From assembly GCF_004365875.1 (NCBI RefSeq), contig NZ_SODF01000002.1, positions 434,001 through 498,000 on the forward strand: a DNA stretch of 64,000 bases. Reading direction: 5' to 3'. Made by a program: the position numbers and the translations under genes. The notes under the pieces are model-generated. The model ran no database searches. It had not been told where the DNA came from and saw only the letters and a list, made by a program, of their open reading frames with translations. Shown in pieces: positions 52,120 through 61,691 of the stretch. Positions within the stretch are counted from its first letter, which is position 1. Every line of letters starts with the position of its first letter. Origin of the DNA: Kribbella kalugense (GTDB taxonomy: Bacteria > Actinomycetota > Actinomycetes > Propionibacteriales > Kribbellaceae).

Positions 52120-52155
52120 AGCGACGCCGCCACCCGATGGGGTGGCGGCGTCGCT
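52120..52155 (-). terminator. Intrinsic terminator of ftsH
   Basis: A perfect 16-bp stem has a GATG loop. On the minus strand it is followed by TGTTTTCC, giving a true T-run. This is the strongest terminator in the window. Confidence 0.9.
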
Positions 52156-52171
52156 CAGTGCACTGCTGGGG

Positions 52172-54211
52172 TCACTGCTGGGTCGGCGGCGTCGGGCCGC
52201 TGCCGTAGTCCGGCGGCCGGATGGCCTCGTCCGGACCGACGGAACCGCCCGGCAGCACGTCGTGCAGCGAGCCGTTCTGCTCGGCGCGGGTGGAACCGTT
52301 GGTCGGCATCACCGGCGGCTGGTCCGACGGGACCCGGGTGGACGAGCCGGTCCAGGCCGGCCGCCGCTCCCGCATGATCACCGGCACGAAGATCCTGGCG
52401 ATCTGGTTCTTGTCCAGGGTCTCCTTCTCGAGCAGCTCCTCGACCAGGTGGTCCAGGACGACCCGGTTCTCGACCAGGATGTCGAAGGCCTCCTGATGCG
52501 CGTTCAGGATCAGCTTGCCGACCTCCTCGTCGACCGCGGCCGCGATCTCCTCGGAGTAGTTCCGCTGGCTGCCGAAGTCGCGGCCCAGGAACGGCTCGCT
52601 GCCGTCCGAGCCGAACTTGATCGCGCCGAGCCGCTCGGTCATGCCGTACTGCGTGACCATCGCCCGGGCCAGCGCCGACGCCTTCTCGATGTCGTTGCTC
52701 GCGCCCGTGGTCGGGTCGTGGAAGACCATCTCCTCGGCGGCGCGGCCGCCGAGCATGTAGGCCAACTTGTCCAGCATCTCCGACCGGGTAGTGGAGTACT
52801 TGTCCTCGTCCGGCATCACCATCGTGTAGCCGAGCGCACGGCCACGCGGCAGGATCGTCACCTTCTGCACCGGGTCGGAGTGCGGCAGCGCCGCGGCGAC
52901 CAGCGCGTGTCCACCTTCGTGGTACGCGGTGAGCACCTTCTCCTTGTCCGACATCAGCCGGGTACGACGCTGCGGACCGGCGATGACGCGGTCGATCGCC
53001 TCGTCCAGCATGTGGTTGTCGATCGTCTGCAGGTTCGACCGGGCGGTCAGCAGGGCCGCCTCGTTCAGCACGTTGGCCAGGTCGGCGCCGGTCATACCCG
53101 GCGTCCGGCGGGCCACCGCGGTCAGATCAACGTCCGGCGCCATCGGCTTGCCGCGCGAGTGCACCTTGAGGATCTGGGTGCGGCCCGGCAGGTCCGGCGC
53201 GTCGACGGCGATCTGCCGGTCGAACCGGCCCGGCCGCAGCAGCGCCGGGTCGAGCACGTCCGGCCGGTTGGTGGCCGCGATCAGGATCACACCGCCGCGG
53301 ACGTCGAAGCCGTCCATCTCGACCAGCAGCTGGTTCAGGGTCTGCTCGCGCTCGTCGTGACCACCGCCGAGGCCCGCACCACGGTGCCGGCCGACGGCGT
53401 CGATCTCGTCGATGAAGACGATCGCCGGAGCGTTCGTCTTGGCCTGCTCGAACAGGTCGCGGACCCGGGAGGCGCCGACACCGACGAACATCTCGACGAA
53501 GTCCGAACCGGAGATCGAGTAGAACGGCACGCCGGCCTCGCCGGCGACCGCGCGGGCCAGCAGCGTCTTACCGGTACCGGGCTGGCCGTAGAGCAGGACG
53601 CCCTTCGGGATCTTCGCTCCGACCGCCTGGAACTTGCCTGGTTCCTGCAGGAACTCCTTGATCTCGCCGAGCTCCTCGACCGCCTCGTCACAGCCGGCCA
53701 CGTCGGCGAACGTGGTCTTCGGAGTGTCCTTGGTGATCAGCTTGGCCTTCGACTTGGCGAAGCTCATCACCCGGGAGCCACCACCCTGCATGGAGTTCAT
53801 CAAGAAGATGAACACCACCGCGATCAGCAGGAACGGGATCAGCGTGGAGAACACCTGGCCGATGAAGCTCGGCTTCGGGTTCTCGACGTCGTACCGCTCG
53901 ATCTTGCCGTCCTGGAACAGGGACTGCAGGTCGGTGCCCAGCGTCTCGGCCTGGCCGTCGACCCAGTTGGCCTTGATCTTGGTGCCGTCGGTCTTCTCGA
54001 CCCGGATCTCCTGGTCCGGGTCGATCAGCGTCACCGACTTGATCGTCTTGTCGCTCGACGACTTGGCCTGCTGGATCAGCTGCACGACCTGGCCGGTCGC
54101 CTCGGTCTTGTACCCGGTCGAGCCGGTCAGGAGCTGCCCGATCACCAGCACGCCGAGGAAGGCGACGACGATCCAGAACAGGGGTCCGCGGAAGATGCGC
54201 TTCACGTCCAT
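52172..54211 (-). CDS. ftsH: ATP-dependent zinc metalloprotease FtsH
   Basis: This 679-residue membrane AAA+ protease degrades misfolded membrane and some cytosolic proteins. It has two membrane helices (about 10-28 and 118-138) around a small outer domain. The AAA module has Walker A GQPGTGKT (about 212), Walker B IVFIDEID, pore motif FVGVG and SRH residues in [11 protein letters not shown], followed by the zinc protease site HEGGH (about 432). The Pro/Ser-rich tail of about 65 residues is typical of actinobacterial FtsH. An unusual hairpin sits between its ribosome-binding site and ATG. Confidence 0.97.
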   Translation of the reverse strand: MDVKRIFRGPLFWIVVAFLGVLVIGQLLTGSTGYKTEATGQVVQLIQQAKSSSDKTIKSVTLIDPDQEIRVEKTDGTKIKANWVDGQAETLGTDLQSLFQDGKIERYDVENPKPSFIGQVFSTLIPFLLIAVVFIFLMNSMQGGGSRVMSFAKSKAKLITKDTPKTTFADVAGCDEAVEELGEIKEFLQEPGKFQAVGAKIPKGVLLYGQPGTGKTLLARAVAGEAGVPFYSISGSDFVEMFVGVGASRVRDLFEQAKTNAPAIVFIDEIDAVGRHRGAGLGGGHDEREQTLNQLLVEMDGFDVRGGVILIAATNRPDVLDPALLRPGRFDRQIAVDAPDLPGRTQILKVHSRGKPMAPDVDLTAVARRTPGMTGADLANVLNEAALLTARSNLQTIDNHMLDEAIDRVIAGPQRRTRLMSDKEKVLTAYHEGGHALVAAALPHSDPVQKVTILPRGRALGYTMVMPDEDKYSTTRSEMLDKLAYMLGGRAAEEMVFHDPTTGASNDIEKASALARAMVTQYGMTERLGAIKFGSDGSEPFLGRDFGSQRNYSEEIAAAVDEEVGKLILNAHQEAFDILVENRVVLDHLVEELLEKETLDKNQIARIFVPVIMRERRPAWTGSSTRVPSDQPPVMPTNGSTRAEQNGSLHDVLPGGSVGPDEAIRPPDYGSGPTPPTQQ

Positions 54212-54214
54212 GAT

Positions 54215-54230
54215 CGGGGCCTAGGCCCCG
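54215..54230 (-). promoter_or_regulatory. 16-bp palindrome between the ftsH ribosome-binding site and start codon
   Basis: The palindrome CGGGGCCTAGGCCCCG separates AGGAGGG from the ATG by 20 nt. Folding it as a 6-bp stem leaves only about four unpaired bases, a workable ribosome-binding distance. Confidence 0.5.
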
Positions 54231-54386
54231 TCCCTCCTAGCTCGGCAGGCCCGGGTGTGGCGGGCTTGTGACGGTAATACCAGTCCAAGTGTCTCGTGTC
54301 GCACAAGACAACACAGCACGAGGGTCACCAATGGGCAGTACGACCTGTTGTACAGGCCGTCACCAAAGTCTGCCTTGAAGGCTGTC

Positions 54387-54938
<552 letters not shown>

Positions 54939-54942
54939 GCGG

Positions 54943-55995
54943 TCAGCCTGTCACATTCGGCCCGAGGATGATGAATCCGCCCTGGCGGATCGCGCGGACG
55001 CCCTGGGGAAGGTCGATCCATCGCTGACCGCGCCAGTCGGTCACCAGCGCGTCGACGGCCGCCACGTGCCCTGCGGTGAGGTCGGTGGCCCGGCAACCGG
55101 CTTCCAGCGCGGCCTGACGCAGTACCCGGGTCCGGATCGCGGTTGGCTCGTCCGTGAGTACGCCGACTTCGCCGCGGACCTCGCTCTCAGCCCGACTCAG
55201 TGCGGTCTCCGCGACGTCCGCCGCGAGCTGGTCGAGCGCATCCGCGTCCGCTCTGAGCAATCCCGCCGTACGGGCCAGTGCTTCGACCACGCCAGGCCCC
55301 AGCGCCTCTTCCAGCACCGGCAGCACCTCATGCCGCACCCGGACCCGCGTGTACTGCGGATCGTCGTTGTGCGGGTCGTGCCACGGCCGGAGCCCCGAAG
55401 CGATACACGCCGCCGCTGTAGTAGCCCGGCGTACCTCCAGGAAGGGCCGCCGGACCCGACCGACCGCCGAGGCCATCCCAGCGAGTGATCGGGCCCCAGA
55501 TCCCCTGCCAAGCCCGAGTAGGACAGTCTCGGCCTGATCGTCCCGGGTGTGGGCCAGCAGTACGACGTCCGCTCCGAGCTCATCGGCCGCGTCCCGGAGT
55601 GCGTCGTACCTCGCTGTGCGCGCAGCGCCCTCCGGACCGCCCTCGGTGCCGACTGTGACGGTCCACACCCGGACAGGGTCGAGTCCTAGCGTCCGGCACT
55701 GCTTGGCGGCCGTCTCGGCGACGTGAGCGGAGTCAGGCTGCAGATCGTGGTCGACGATGACCGCGCCGGCGCGGAGGCCGAGCTTGGGCGCCTCGAACGC
55801 GGTAGCGGCGGCCAGAGCTAGCGAGTCCGTGCCACCGGAACAGGCGACCAGGACGGTCGTTCCGTGTGGCAGCTCGGACAGTGTGGTGCGCACCGCCTCC
55901 CGGGTCCGGGCGACAGCCGGGTGCAGCTTTCCGCGCCTCTGCTCGACCAGCTCCTCCACAGCCTGGTCAGCCGTGGAGTCGGGAGACCCAGGCAT
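54943..55995 (-). CDS. tilS: tRNA(Ile)-lysidine synthase
   Basis: This 350-residue enzyme changes C34 of the AUA-reading tRNA-Ile to lysidine. It has the N-type ATP pyrophosphatase loop VLVACSGGTDSLALA (SGGTDS at 53-58), HTRDDQAETVLLGLGRGSGARSLAGM and RPFLEVRR..GLRPWHDPHNDD. The C-terminal domain is short, as in mycobacteria. The ATG giving MPGSPDSTAD is chosen, overlapping the zincin gene by 29 nt. Confidence 0.94.
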   Translation of the reverse strand: MPGSPDSTADQAVEELVEQRRGKLHPAVARTREAVRTTLSELPHGTTVLVACSGGTDSLALAAATAFEAPKLGLRAGAVIVDHDLQPDSAHVAETAAKQCRTLGLDPVRVWTVTVGTEGGPEGAARTARYDALRDAADELGADVVLLAHTRDDQAETVLLGLGRGSGARSLAGMASAVGRVRRPFLEVRRATTAAACIASGLRPWHDPHNDDPQYTRVRVRHEVLPVLEEALGPGVVEALARTAGLLRADADALDQLAADVAETALSRAESEVRGEVGVLTDEPTAIRTRVLRQAALEAGCRATDLTAGHVAAVDALVTDWRGQRWIDLPQGVRAIRQGGFIILGPNVTG

Positions 55996-57061
55996 CCGGG
56001 TTCGCGATCTCGTTCTTGGTCGGCAGCGTGTTCGGACCGGTCCAGACCCGGTTGAAGCCCTCCATGCCGACCTGGTCGACCACGCGACGTACGAACGCCG
56101 CACCGTCCTTGTACTGCCGCATCTTCGCGTCCAGCCCGAGCAGCCGCTTCAGCAGCTGGTCGACCGGGTTGCCGCTCTGCCGTCGCGACGTGAACTTGGA
56201 CCGGATGGCGTCAACGGTCGGAATGACCGACGGCCCGACCCCGTCCATCACAAAGTCCGCATGACCTTCCAGCAGTGACATGACCGCGGTCAGCCGGTCC
56301 AGCACCGCCCGCTGCTCCGGCGACTGCATCAGGTCCACCAGGCTGAACTCGGCCTCACCACGCACCGACTGCCCCAGCCGCTGCACAGCCTCCCGGAACA
56401 TCGCGGCGTACGCCGATGCATCCAACTCGGCCTGGTCGAGGAACAGCGCGATCTCCGACCGCAGGTGGTCCCGCAGCCAAGGAACCGCAGTGAACTGCAC
56501 CCGGTGCGTCTCCTCGTGCAGACACACCCACAACCGGAAGTCCCGCGGTACGACGCCCAGCTCGGACTCCACCTGCATCACGTTGGGAGCCACCAGCAGC
56601 AGGCGACCGGTCAGACCGGGGCGGTCCGGGTCCGGCTGCGCGGGGTAGAACGGGTCGAACTGACCGAGCACCCGCGACGACAGGAACGCCAGCAGCGCGC
56701 CGGCCTCGATCCCGGTCACCCGGGAACCGACCGCCGAGGACAGACCGGCAGTCCGGTCCGCCTTCTCCCGCAGCTTGTCCGCCAGCGGCTGCAGAACGGT
56801 CCGGAAGCCGTCCGCGTTCGCCTGGACCCAGCCGGGCCGGTCGACGATCACTACCGGTGCCGTCGCCGACGTGGCCTGCAGTCCGGTGAACTCGCGCACG
56901 TGTCCCTCGGACTCGGCTGCGAACTGACGCAGCTCGGCGACCACCTGGTCCGCCTCCGCACGGCTGACCGCAGGGCCGGGGCGCACCAGCTTCCGCGCCA
57001 CGCCGGTCGCCAGCTGCCAGTCGACCATCTCGGTCGTGGTCCCGCCTTCCGCCGTACTCAT
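55967..57061 (-). CDS. DUF2342 zinc-dependent metalloprotease-like protein
   Basis: This 364-residue zincin-like protein has HEETH (about 181-185) within FRLWVCLHEETHRVQFTAVPWL. A downstream LLEGHADFVMDGVG supplies a likely third metal ligand. The family is often labelled coenzyme F420 biosynthesis-associated but has no proven activity. It is conserved upstream of tilS in actinomycetes. It starts 39 nt after dacB, so it is probably in the dacB-zincin-tilS-hpt operon. Confidence 0.88.
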   Translation of the reverse strand: MSTAEGGTTTEMVDWQLATGVARKLVRPGPAVSRAEADQVVAELRQFAAESEGHVREFTGLQATSATAPVVIVDRPGWVQANADGFRTVLQPLADKLREKADRTAGLSSAVGSRVTGIEAGALLAFLSSRVLGQFDPFYPAQPDPDRPGLTGRLLLVAPNVMQVESELGVVPRDFRLWVCLHEETHRVQFTAVPWLRDHLRSEIALFLDQAELDASAYAAMFREAVQRLGQSVRGEAEFSLVDLMQSPEQRAVLDRLTAVMSLLEGHADFVMDGVGPSVIPTVDAIRSKFTSRRQSGNPVDQLLKRLLGLDAKMRQYKDGAAFVRRVVDQVGMEGFNRVWTGPNTLPTKNEIANPDAWVSRLHG

Positions 57062-57100
57062 ACAACGACCCTAGTGCTATGTCCCAACAAGCGGGGGACT

Positions 57101-58450
57101 TCAGCAGCCGCAGTTGGCCAGCGCGGCCGCAGCCCGGTCCAGCGATGCGCGCGCATCCAGGGTCTTCGGGACAGGCACGCTGTCACTGGCGATCGCAAAG
57201 ACCAGCAACGTTCCAGTACGGTCCCGAGCCATCCCCGCAAGGCTGTGCACGCTCGTGAGGGTCCCGGTCTTCGCACGGACCAGTCCGGTCCCCGTGCCGG
57301 TGCCTGCGGTGGTGAAACGCTCCCTGAGGCTTCCGTCGAAGCCGGCGACCGGGAGGCTGGTCAGCAGGCGCCGCAGCTCAGGATGGTCCTTCGAGGACGC
57401 CACCTTGACCGCACCGGCGAGGAGCGCGAGCGGGACCTTGTTGGCCCGGGTCAGACCGCTCCCGTCGTAAATGGTGGCCTTGCTGACATCCAGACCGAGC
57501 TTGGTGAGCGTGGCGCGGACGCCCTTCACCCCACCCACGTACGAACCGCCGTTGCCCGTCGCGATACCCACCTGTCGCAGGAGGACCTCAGCACCGTCGT
57601 TGTCGCTGTGCAGGTTCACGTACTCGATGATCTGGCCGACAGTCGGCGACTTGACCTGAGCCAGCGGAGTGGCCGCAGTCGAAGCGACCGCAGGCTTGAC
57701 GGTCGGAGCGACCGTGATCCCGTACGTGCCCAGCAGCTTCCCGAACGACGTGGCCGCGGCCTGCGCCGGAGAGGTCGCTCGCTTGGCCATGCCTGGTGAC
57801 AGTCGGCCCTCGTTCACCCACAGCGCCGAAGTAGGCGCCGCGATGCCTTCCGGTATGTAGTTGGCTTCCCAGTGCGTGTTGACTGCCGGTCCGGTGAACA
57901 GAGAAGCGTCGTACCCGAGGGTGACCCGGCTGAGGCCCTGCGCCTTCAGAGCCTTCGCAGTACTCGCCGCGAGCGTCTGGAGTGTTGCGCGGGCCGGGTA
58001 GTCGGCAGCCTGCTTCACCGCGAGCAGCGGGTCGCCGCCACCAACCAGGACGATCGAGCCCTTGCCGGCGCTCACGACCTTGGTGGAGAACGTGTGCTCC
58101 GCGCCCAGGGTCGACAGCGCCGAGACCGTGGTCAGGAGCTTCATGGTCGAGGCAGGGGTGTACGGCGTCGCGGCACCGACCGAGAAGACCGGCTTGCCGC
58201 GCGAGGCGTCGTACACATAGACACCGTGGTGCGGACCGAGTGACGGGTCCTTGAGGATCGCGGCGAGCGCCGCGCCGACACCGGCCGCTGTCGGGGCAGC
58301 ACCCTCGGTCGTTGCCGGAGCCAGGACAGCGGGCGCCTGCTGGGCGGTGGCCTGGACTGATCCGGGTACGGCGCGCGCACTGCTCACCAGGCTGGTACAC
58401 AGAGCCGTGGTCAGCAGCGTGACGAATGCCGCACGGGCAGGTCGAGCCAC
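57101..58450 (-). CDS. dacB: D-alanyl-D-alanine carboxypeptidase/endopeptidase (PBP4 class)
   Basis: This 449-residue secreted penicillin-binding protein has a signal peptide ([23 protein letters not shown]). The catalytic motifs are SxxK at 101-104 (PASTMKLL), SDN near 282 ([12 protein letters not shown]) and KTG near 392 ([16 protein letters not shown]). It trims D-Ala from peptidoglycan stem peptides or cuts crosslinks. The GTG start has GGAG upstream. It is divergent from ppa by 50 bp. Confidence 0.95.
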   Translation of the reverse strand: MARPARAAFVTLLTTALCTSLVSSARAVPGSVQATAQQAPAVLAPATTEGAAPTAAGVGAALAAILKDPSLGPHHGVYVYDASRGKPVFSVGAATPYTPASTMKLLTTVSALSTLGAEHTFSTKVVSAGKGSIVLVGGGDPLLAVKQAADYPARATLQTLAASTAKALKAQGLSRVTLGYDASLFTGPAVNTHWEANYIPEGIAAPTSALWVNEGRLSPGMAKRATSPAQAAATSFGKLLGTYGITVAPTVKPAVASTAATPLAQVKSPTVGQIIEYVNLHSDNDGAEVLLRQVGIATGNGGSYVGGVKGVRATLTKLGLDVSKATIYDGSGLTRANKVPLALLAGAVKVASSKDHPELRRLLTSLPVAGFDGSLRERFTTAGTGTGTGLVRAKTGTLTSVHSLAGMARDRTGTLLVFAIASDSVPVPKTLDARASLDRAAAALANCGC

Positions 58451-58487
58451 CGGGCTGCTCCTGTCATTCGGTCGGTCGGAACCGTGA

Positions 58488-58493
58488 CAGTAT
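58488..58493 (+). promoter_or_regulatory. Candidate -10 (CAGTAT) for leaderless ppa
   Basis: CAGTAT ends 7 nt before the ppa ATG and no ribosome-binding site is present. Confidence 0.4.
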
Positions 58494-58500
58494 CTGCCGT

Positions 58501-58989
58501 ATGGAGTTCGACGTCTTCATCGAGATCCCCAAGGGCACCCGCAACAAGTACGAGCTGGACCACAAGACGAACCGGCTGCGCCTGGACCGCACCCTGTTCA
58601 CGGCCACTCAGTACCCGTCCGACTACGGATTCATCGAGGACACCCTCGGCCAGGACGGCGACCCGCTGGACGCGCTCGTGCTGCTGACCGAGCCGACCTT
58701 CCCCGGCTGCCTGATCAAGGCCCGGGCGATCGGCATGTTCCGGATGACCGACGAGAAGGGGCCGGACGACAAGGTCCTCTGCGTCCCGGCCGGCGACCCG
58801 CGGCAGGAGCACCTGCGCGACATCCACCACGTGCCGGAGTTCGACCGGCTCGAGATCCAGCACTTCTTCGAGGTCTACAAGGACCTCGAGCCCGGCAAGT
58901 CGGTCGAAGGCGCCAGCTGGGTCGGCCGCGCCGACGCCGAGGCCGAGGTCCGCGCCTCCTTCGAGCGCCTCAAGGCCGAAGGCCACTAA
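58501..58989 (+). CDS. ppa: Inorganic pyrophosphatase
   Basis: This 162-residue soluble family I pyrophosphatase has [21 protein letters not shown], the active-site [21 protein letters not shown] (metal Asp residues), [10 protein letters not shown] and [13 protein letters not shown]. It pulls biosynthetic reactions forward by removing PPi. The start is the ATG directly at the family N-terminus. Confidence 0.97.
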   Translation: MEFDVFIEIPKGTRNKYELDHKTNRLRLDRTLFTATQYPSDYGFIEDTLGQDGDPLDALVLLTEPTFPGCLIKARAIGMFRMTDEKGPDDKVLCVPAGDPRQEHLRDIHHVPEFDRLEIQHFFEVYKDLEPGKSVEGASWVGRADAEAEVRASFERLKAEGH

Positions 58990-59283
58990 CCCCGGCGGGC
59001 GGCGGCTGGCGGCTGGCGGGTTATGTGACCGCTGGCGGGTTGTATCTCGCCAGCGGTGAAACAACCCGCCATCCGCACGGAACCGGCCGGCGATCGGGCC
59101 GGCTCGCCTCGCGGGTTGGCTGGCTGCGGACGTCCACGCCATCACAATGCCGTGCGCGGGAGCCGGCCAGGCGGGGCCGTCGCTGGCTGGACGCGGTTGT
59201 GATGGCCTGGCGGTACGCCGCGATGCTCCAGCACCCACGGATCGAGCAGGAGATCCGGGCATCCCTTGAGATGGCGGGGACGC
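58990..59283. other. Intergenic region rich in inverted repeats between ppa and marR-like gene
   Basis: This 294-bp gap between convergent genes has no credible gene. It contains direct GCTGGCGGGTT repeats at 59012 and 59031, the overlapping stems described separately, and a distant inverted repeat GCCATCACAA (59138-59147) / TTGTGATGGC (59197-59206). Confidence 0.55.
59029..59071. repeat. Two overlapping, mutually exclusive stems 3' of ppa
   Basis: CCGCTGGCG (59029-59037) pairs with CGCCAGCGG (59048-59056), while TGGCGGGTTGT (59033-59043) pairs with ACAACCCGCCA (59061-59071). The left arms share five bases, so only one stem can fully form at a time, unless a shortened pseudoknot forms. Confidence 0.65.
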
Positions 59284-59715
59284 TCAGTCGCCGGTGAGGC
59301 GGGTGAGGAGAGTTAGCAGGGTCTTGCGCTCCGTCGCCGTCAGTGGCTGCAGCAGGTCTGCTTCGGCGGCGTAGATGAGCTGGTCCATCGAGTCCAGCTG
59401 CTTCTCGCCGGCCGGGGTGATGGTGACGATCTTCCGGCGGCGGTCGGCGGGGTCCACCTGACGGGCGAGGAATTTCAGCTCCTCCAGCTCGTCCAGAAGC
59501 GTCACCAGGTCGCTGCGGTCGAGGCCGATGCGGTCGGCCAGCGTCGCCTGAGCGCCCGCGCCGTCGTCGGCGAGGCTGGCCAGCACGTGGTAGTGCTGGG
59601 TCCGGATGCCGGCCTGCGTCATGTGCTGGCGAACCAGCCGCTGGGACTGCATGTTCGCCCGCCCGAGCGCCCACAGCACCCGGTCGGACAGCCGATGCGT
59701 CGCCGACTTCTTCAC
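59284..59715 (-). CDS. MarR-family transcriptional regulator
   Basis: This 143-residue winged-helix regulator has VLASLADDGAGAQATLADRIGLDRSDLVTLLDELEELKFLARQVDPADRRRKIVTITPAGEKQL, with the conserved wing DPADRRRK. It is divergent from a quinone oxidoreductase, and a palindromic site lies between them, so it probably represses that gene and responds to a reactive electrophile or phenolic compound. Start GTG. Confidence 0.92.
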   Translation of the reverse strand: MKKSATHRLSDRVLWALGRANMQSQRLVRQHMTQAGIRTQHYHVLASLADDGAGAQATLADRIGLDRSDLVTLLDELEELKFLARQVDPADRRRKIVTITPAGEKQLDSMDQLIYAAEADLLQPLTATERKTLLTLLTRLTGD

Positions 59716-59749
59716 CCCGCCACTCTATTGGCAACGCCGACCCGTACCT

Positions 59750-59790
59750 ATATCGTGGGCATCTCCCATTATTTCTAACTCCCACGATAT
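59750..59790. promoter_or_regulatory. Likely MarR operator
   Basis: ATATCGTGGG (59750-59759) and CCCACGATAT (59781-59790) are exact inverted repeats 31 bp apart start to start, about three helical turns. An inner TGGG-N5-CCCA lies at one side. The site ends 12 bp before the oxidoreductase ATG. Confidence 0.7.
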
Positions 59791-59802
59791 GGAGCACCCA
59801 CA

Positions 59803-60765
59803 ATGCGCGCAGTGCGCTTCCACCGTCACGGCGGCCCCGATGTCCTGCAGCTCGAAGAGGTCGCCGTACCCGAACCCGGCCCCGGCCAGGTCCTGATCCA
59901 GGCCGAGGCGATCGGCGCGAACGCGATCGACGCGGTCCTCCGTCGCGGCGGCTCCCCCTGGGACCGCCCGCTCCCCGGCACGCTCACCGGTGACGTCGTC
60001 GGCCGCATCGTCAAGCTCGGCCCGGACACCCCGCCCGGCGTCGCCGTCGGCCAGCGCGTCTCCGCGCTCACCGTCGACGCCTTCGCCGACTACGCGGTCG
60101 CGGACGCCGGCTTCCTGGCCCCGATTCCCGACGACGCCGATGCGGGCGAAGCGACGATGATGTCGCTGACCGCCCCGCTCGCCCTCCGGGTGCTCGAGTC
60201 CGGCCGCATCCCGGCCGGCGGCACCGTCCTGATCCAGTCCGCGGCCGGCACCATCGGCCACCTCGCCACCCAACTGGCCCGCTTCTACGACGCCAAGACG
60301 ATCATCGGTACGGCGTCCAGCCCGAAGAAACTCGACTTCATCCGGGAGCTCGGCGCCGAACCCGTCGACCTCACCGACCCGGACTGGCCGGCGGCGGTCC
60401 GCGCCCTGGCCCCGGACGGCGTCGACACGGTCCTGGACGCGGTCGGCGGCACGGTCTTCGCCCAGGGCCTCGACCTGGTCAAACCACTCGGCACCATGGT
60501 TTCGTACGGCGCCATCACCACCGAGGTCCCGACCGTGCCGGTGCTCGGCCTCCAACTCCGGAACCTCACCGGCGTCTCCCTCTACGGCTGGCAGCAGGCT
60601 CGCCCGGACGAGGCCCGCGCCGACATCGCCGAGGTCACCCGCCGCTGGCAGTCCGGCGAACTCCGCCCGGTCGTCGACACCACCTATCCGCTCACCGAAG
60701 TTGCCCGCATCCACGAAACCCTCGACGCCCGCAGCAACCTCGGCCGCCTGATCGCCATACCGTGA
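59803..60765 (+). CDS. Zn-independent quinone oxidoreductase (MDR family)
   Basis: This 320-residue medium-chain dehydrogenase/reductase has the N-terminal GroES-like domain (MRAVRFHRHGGPDVLQLEEVAVPEPGPGQVLIQ) and a NADP-binding Rossmann domain (VLIQSAAGTIGHLATQLARF, then GTASSPKKLDFIRELGAE). It lacks the zinc-ligand Cys residues of alcohol dehydrogenases, so it is of the quinone/enone reductase type. Control by the divergent MarR protein is likely. Confidence 0.92.
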   Translation: MRAVRFHRHGGPDVLQLEEVAVPEPGPGQVLIQAEAIGANAIDAVLRRGGSPWDRPLPGTLTGDVVGRIVKLGPDTPPGVAVGQRVSALTVDAFADYAVADAGFLAPIPDDADAGEATMMSLTAPLALRVLESGRIPAGGTVLIQSAAGTIGHLATQLARFYDAKTIIGTASSPKKLDFIRELGAEPVDLTDPDWPAAVRALAPDGVDTVLDAVGGTVFAQGLDLVKPLGTMVSYGAITTEVPTVPVLGLQLRNLTGVSLYGWQQARPDEARADIAEVTRRWQSGELRPVVDTTYPLTEVARIHETLDARSNLGRLIAIP

Positions 60766-60766
60766 A

Positions 60767-60772
60767 TAAAAT
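60767..60772 (+). promoter_or_regulatory. Candidate -10 (TAAAAT) for leaderless lysR-type gene
   Basis: TAAAAT, a near-consensus -10, is 6 nt before the GTG start in a 13-bp gap after the oxidoreductase stop. Confidence 0.55.
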
Positions 60773-60778
60773 CGTCGG

Positions 60779-61669
60779 GTGGAGCTTCGGCAGATGCGGT
60801 ACTTCGTGGGTGTCGCCGAGCAGCTCCATTTCGGTAAGGCCGCGGAGCGCCTCTACATCTCCACCCCGACCCTGAGTCAGCAGATCAAGCAGCTCGAACG
60901 CGAGGTCGGGACCACCCTGTTGATCCGGCACAGCCGCGGCGTCGAGCTGACCCCGGCCGGCCGGGTGTTCCTGGCCCGCGCCCGGGAAACCATCCAGGCG
61001 GCCGGCCTGGCGCTGAAGGACACGCGCCGGGCCGCCGGCCTGGACGAACCGGTACTCCGGCTCGGCCTGCTGAACGGCATCCCCGGCTGGCTCCCCGCCG
61101 CCCTCGAACAGCTCGCCACCGAACGCTTCCCGAACAGCACGGTCACCCTCGAGGCGGGAACCACCACCGATCAACTCCGAATGCTCACCGCCGGCGAGAT
61201 CGACCTCGGCCTGGTCCGCACGCCCCTGACGTTGCCTCCAGCAATCACTTCCGAACACCTCGCCGACGAGGAACTCGGCGTCCTGCTGACCGCTACCCAC
61301 CCGCTCGCCGCGAACCCCGAGCTCACCCTCGACGACCTGACCGGCCTCGAGCTGATCTGGATCCCACGCGCCGCGGCGCCGGAGTTCCACGACGACACCC
61401 TCCGCCGGATCGGCCCCGGCGTACGGCTGAGCGACATCAGCATGAGCCACTCGCAACTCCGCTCGGCCCTCCTCGTCCGCCGCTCCGCGTTCAGCCTAGG
61501 CTCCCGCCGAGCCGCCACCCCAGACGTCATCTGGCGTCCCCTTCAAGGCCGCCCACTGATCGCCCGCTACGCCGCCGTCTGGCCCACCGACTCGAACAAC
61601 CCGGTGCTCCAGGCAATGACCGTTAGTCCTGGCCTAACGGTGGTTAGGCAACAAGTCGTGGAGTACTGA
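60779..61669 (+). CDS. LysR-family transcriptional regulator
   Basis: This 296-residue LysR regulator has the N-terminal helix-turn-helix (MRYFVGVAEQLHFGKAAERLYISTPTLSQQIKQLEREVGTTLLIRHSRGVELTPAG) and a periplasmic-binding-like effector domain (GEIDLGLVRTPLTLPP, ELGVLLTATHPLA). It lies in tandem between the quinone oxidoreductase and the SDR gene 22 nt downstream. The SDR is its most likely target, although LysR genes are usually divergent from their targets. Confidence 0.93.
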   Translation: MELRQMRYFVGVAEQLHFGKAAERLYISTPTLSQQIKQLEREVGTTLLIRHSRGVELTPAGRVFLARARETIQAAGLALKDTRRAAGLDEPVLRLGLLNGIPGWLPAALEQLATERFPNSTVTLEAGTTTDQLRMLTAGEIDLGLVRTPLTLPPAITSEHLADEELGVLLTATHPLAANPELTLDDLTGLELIWIPRAAAPEFHDDTLRRIGPGVRLSDISMSHSQLRSALLVRRSAFSLGSRRAATPDVIWRPLQGRPLIARYAAVWPTDSNNPVLQAMTVSPGLTVVRQQVVEY

Positions 61670-61691
61670 AGCTCCCGGTGGTTGGCTCGGA

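Noticed and set aside
59025..59297. 90-codon plus-strand frame between ppa and marR-like gene
   Set aside because: It starts inside the hairpin region, lacks a ribosome-binding site and overlaps the marR-like 3' end. No similarity recognised.
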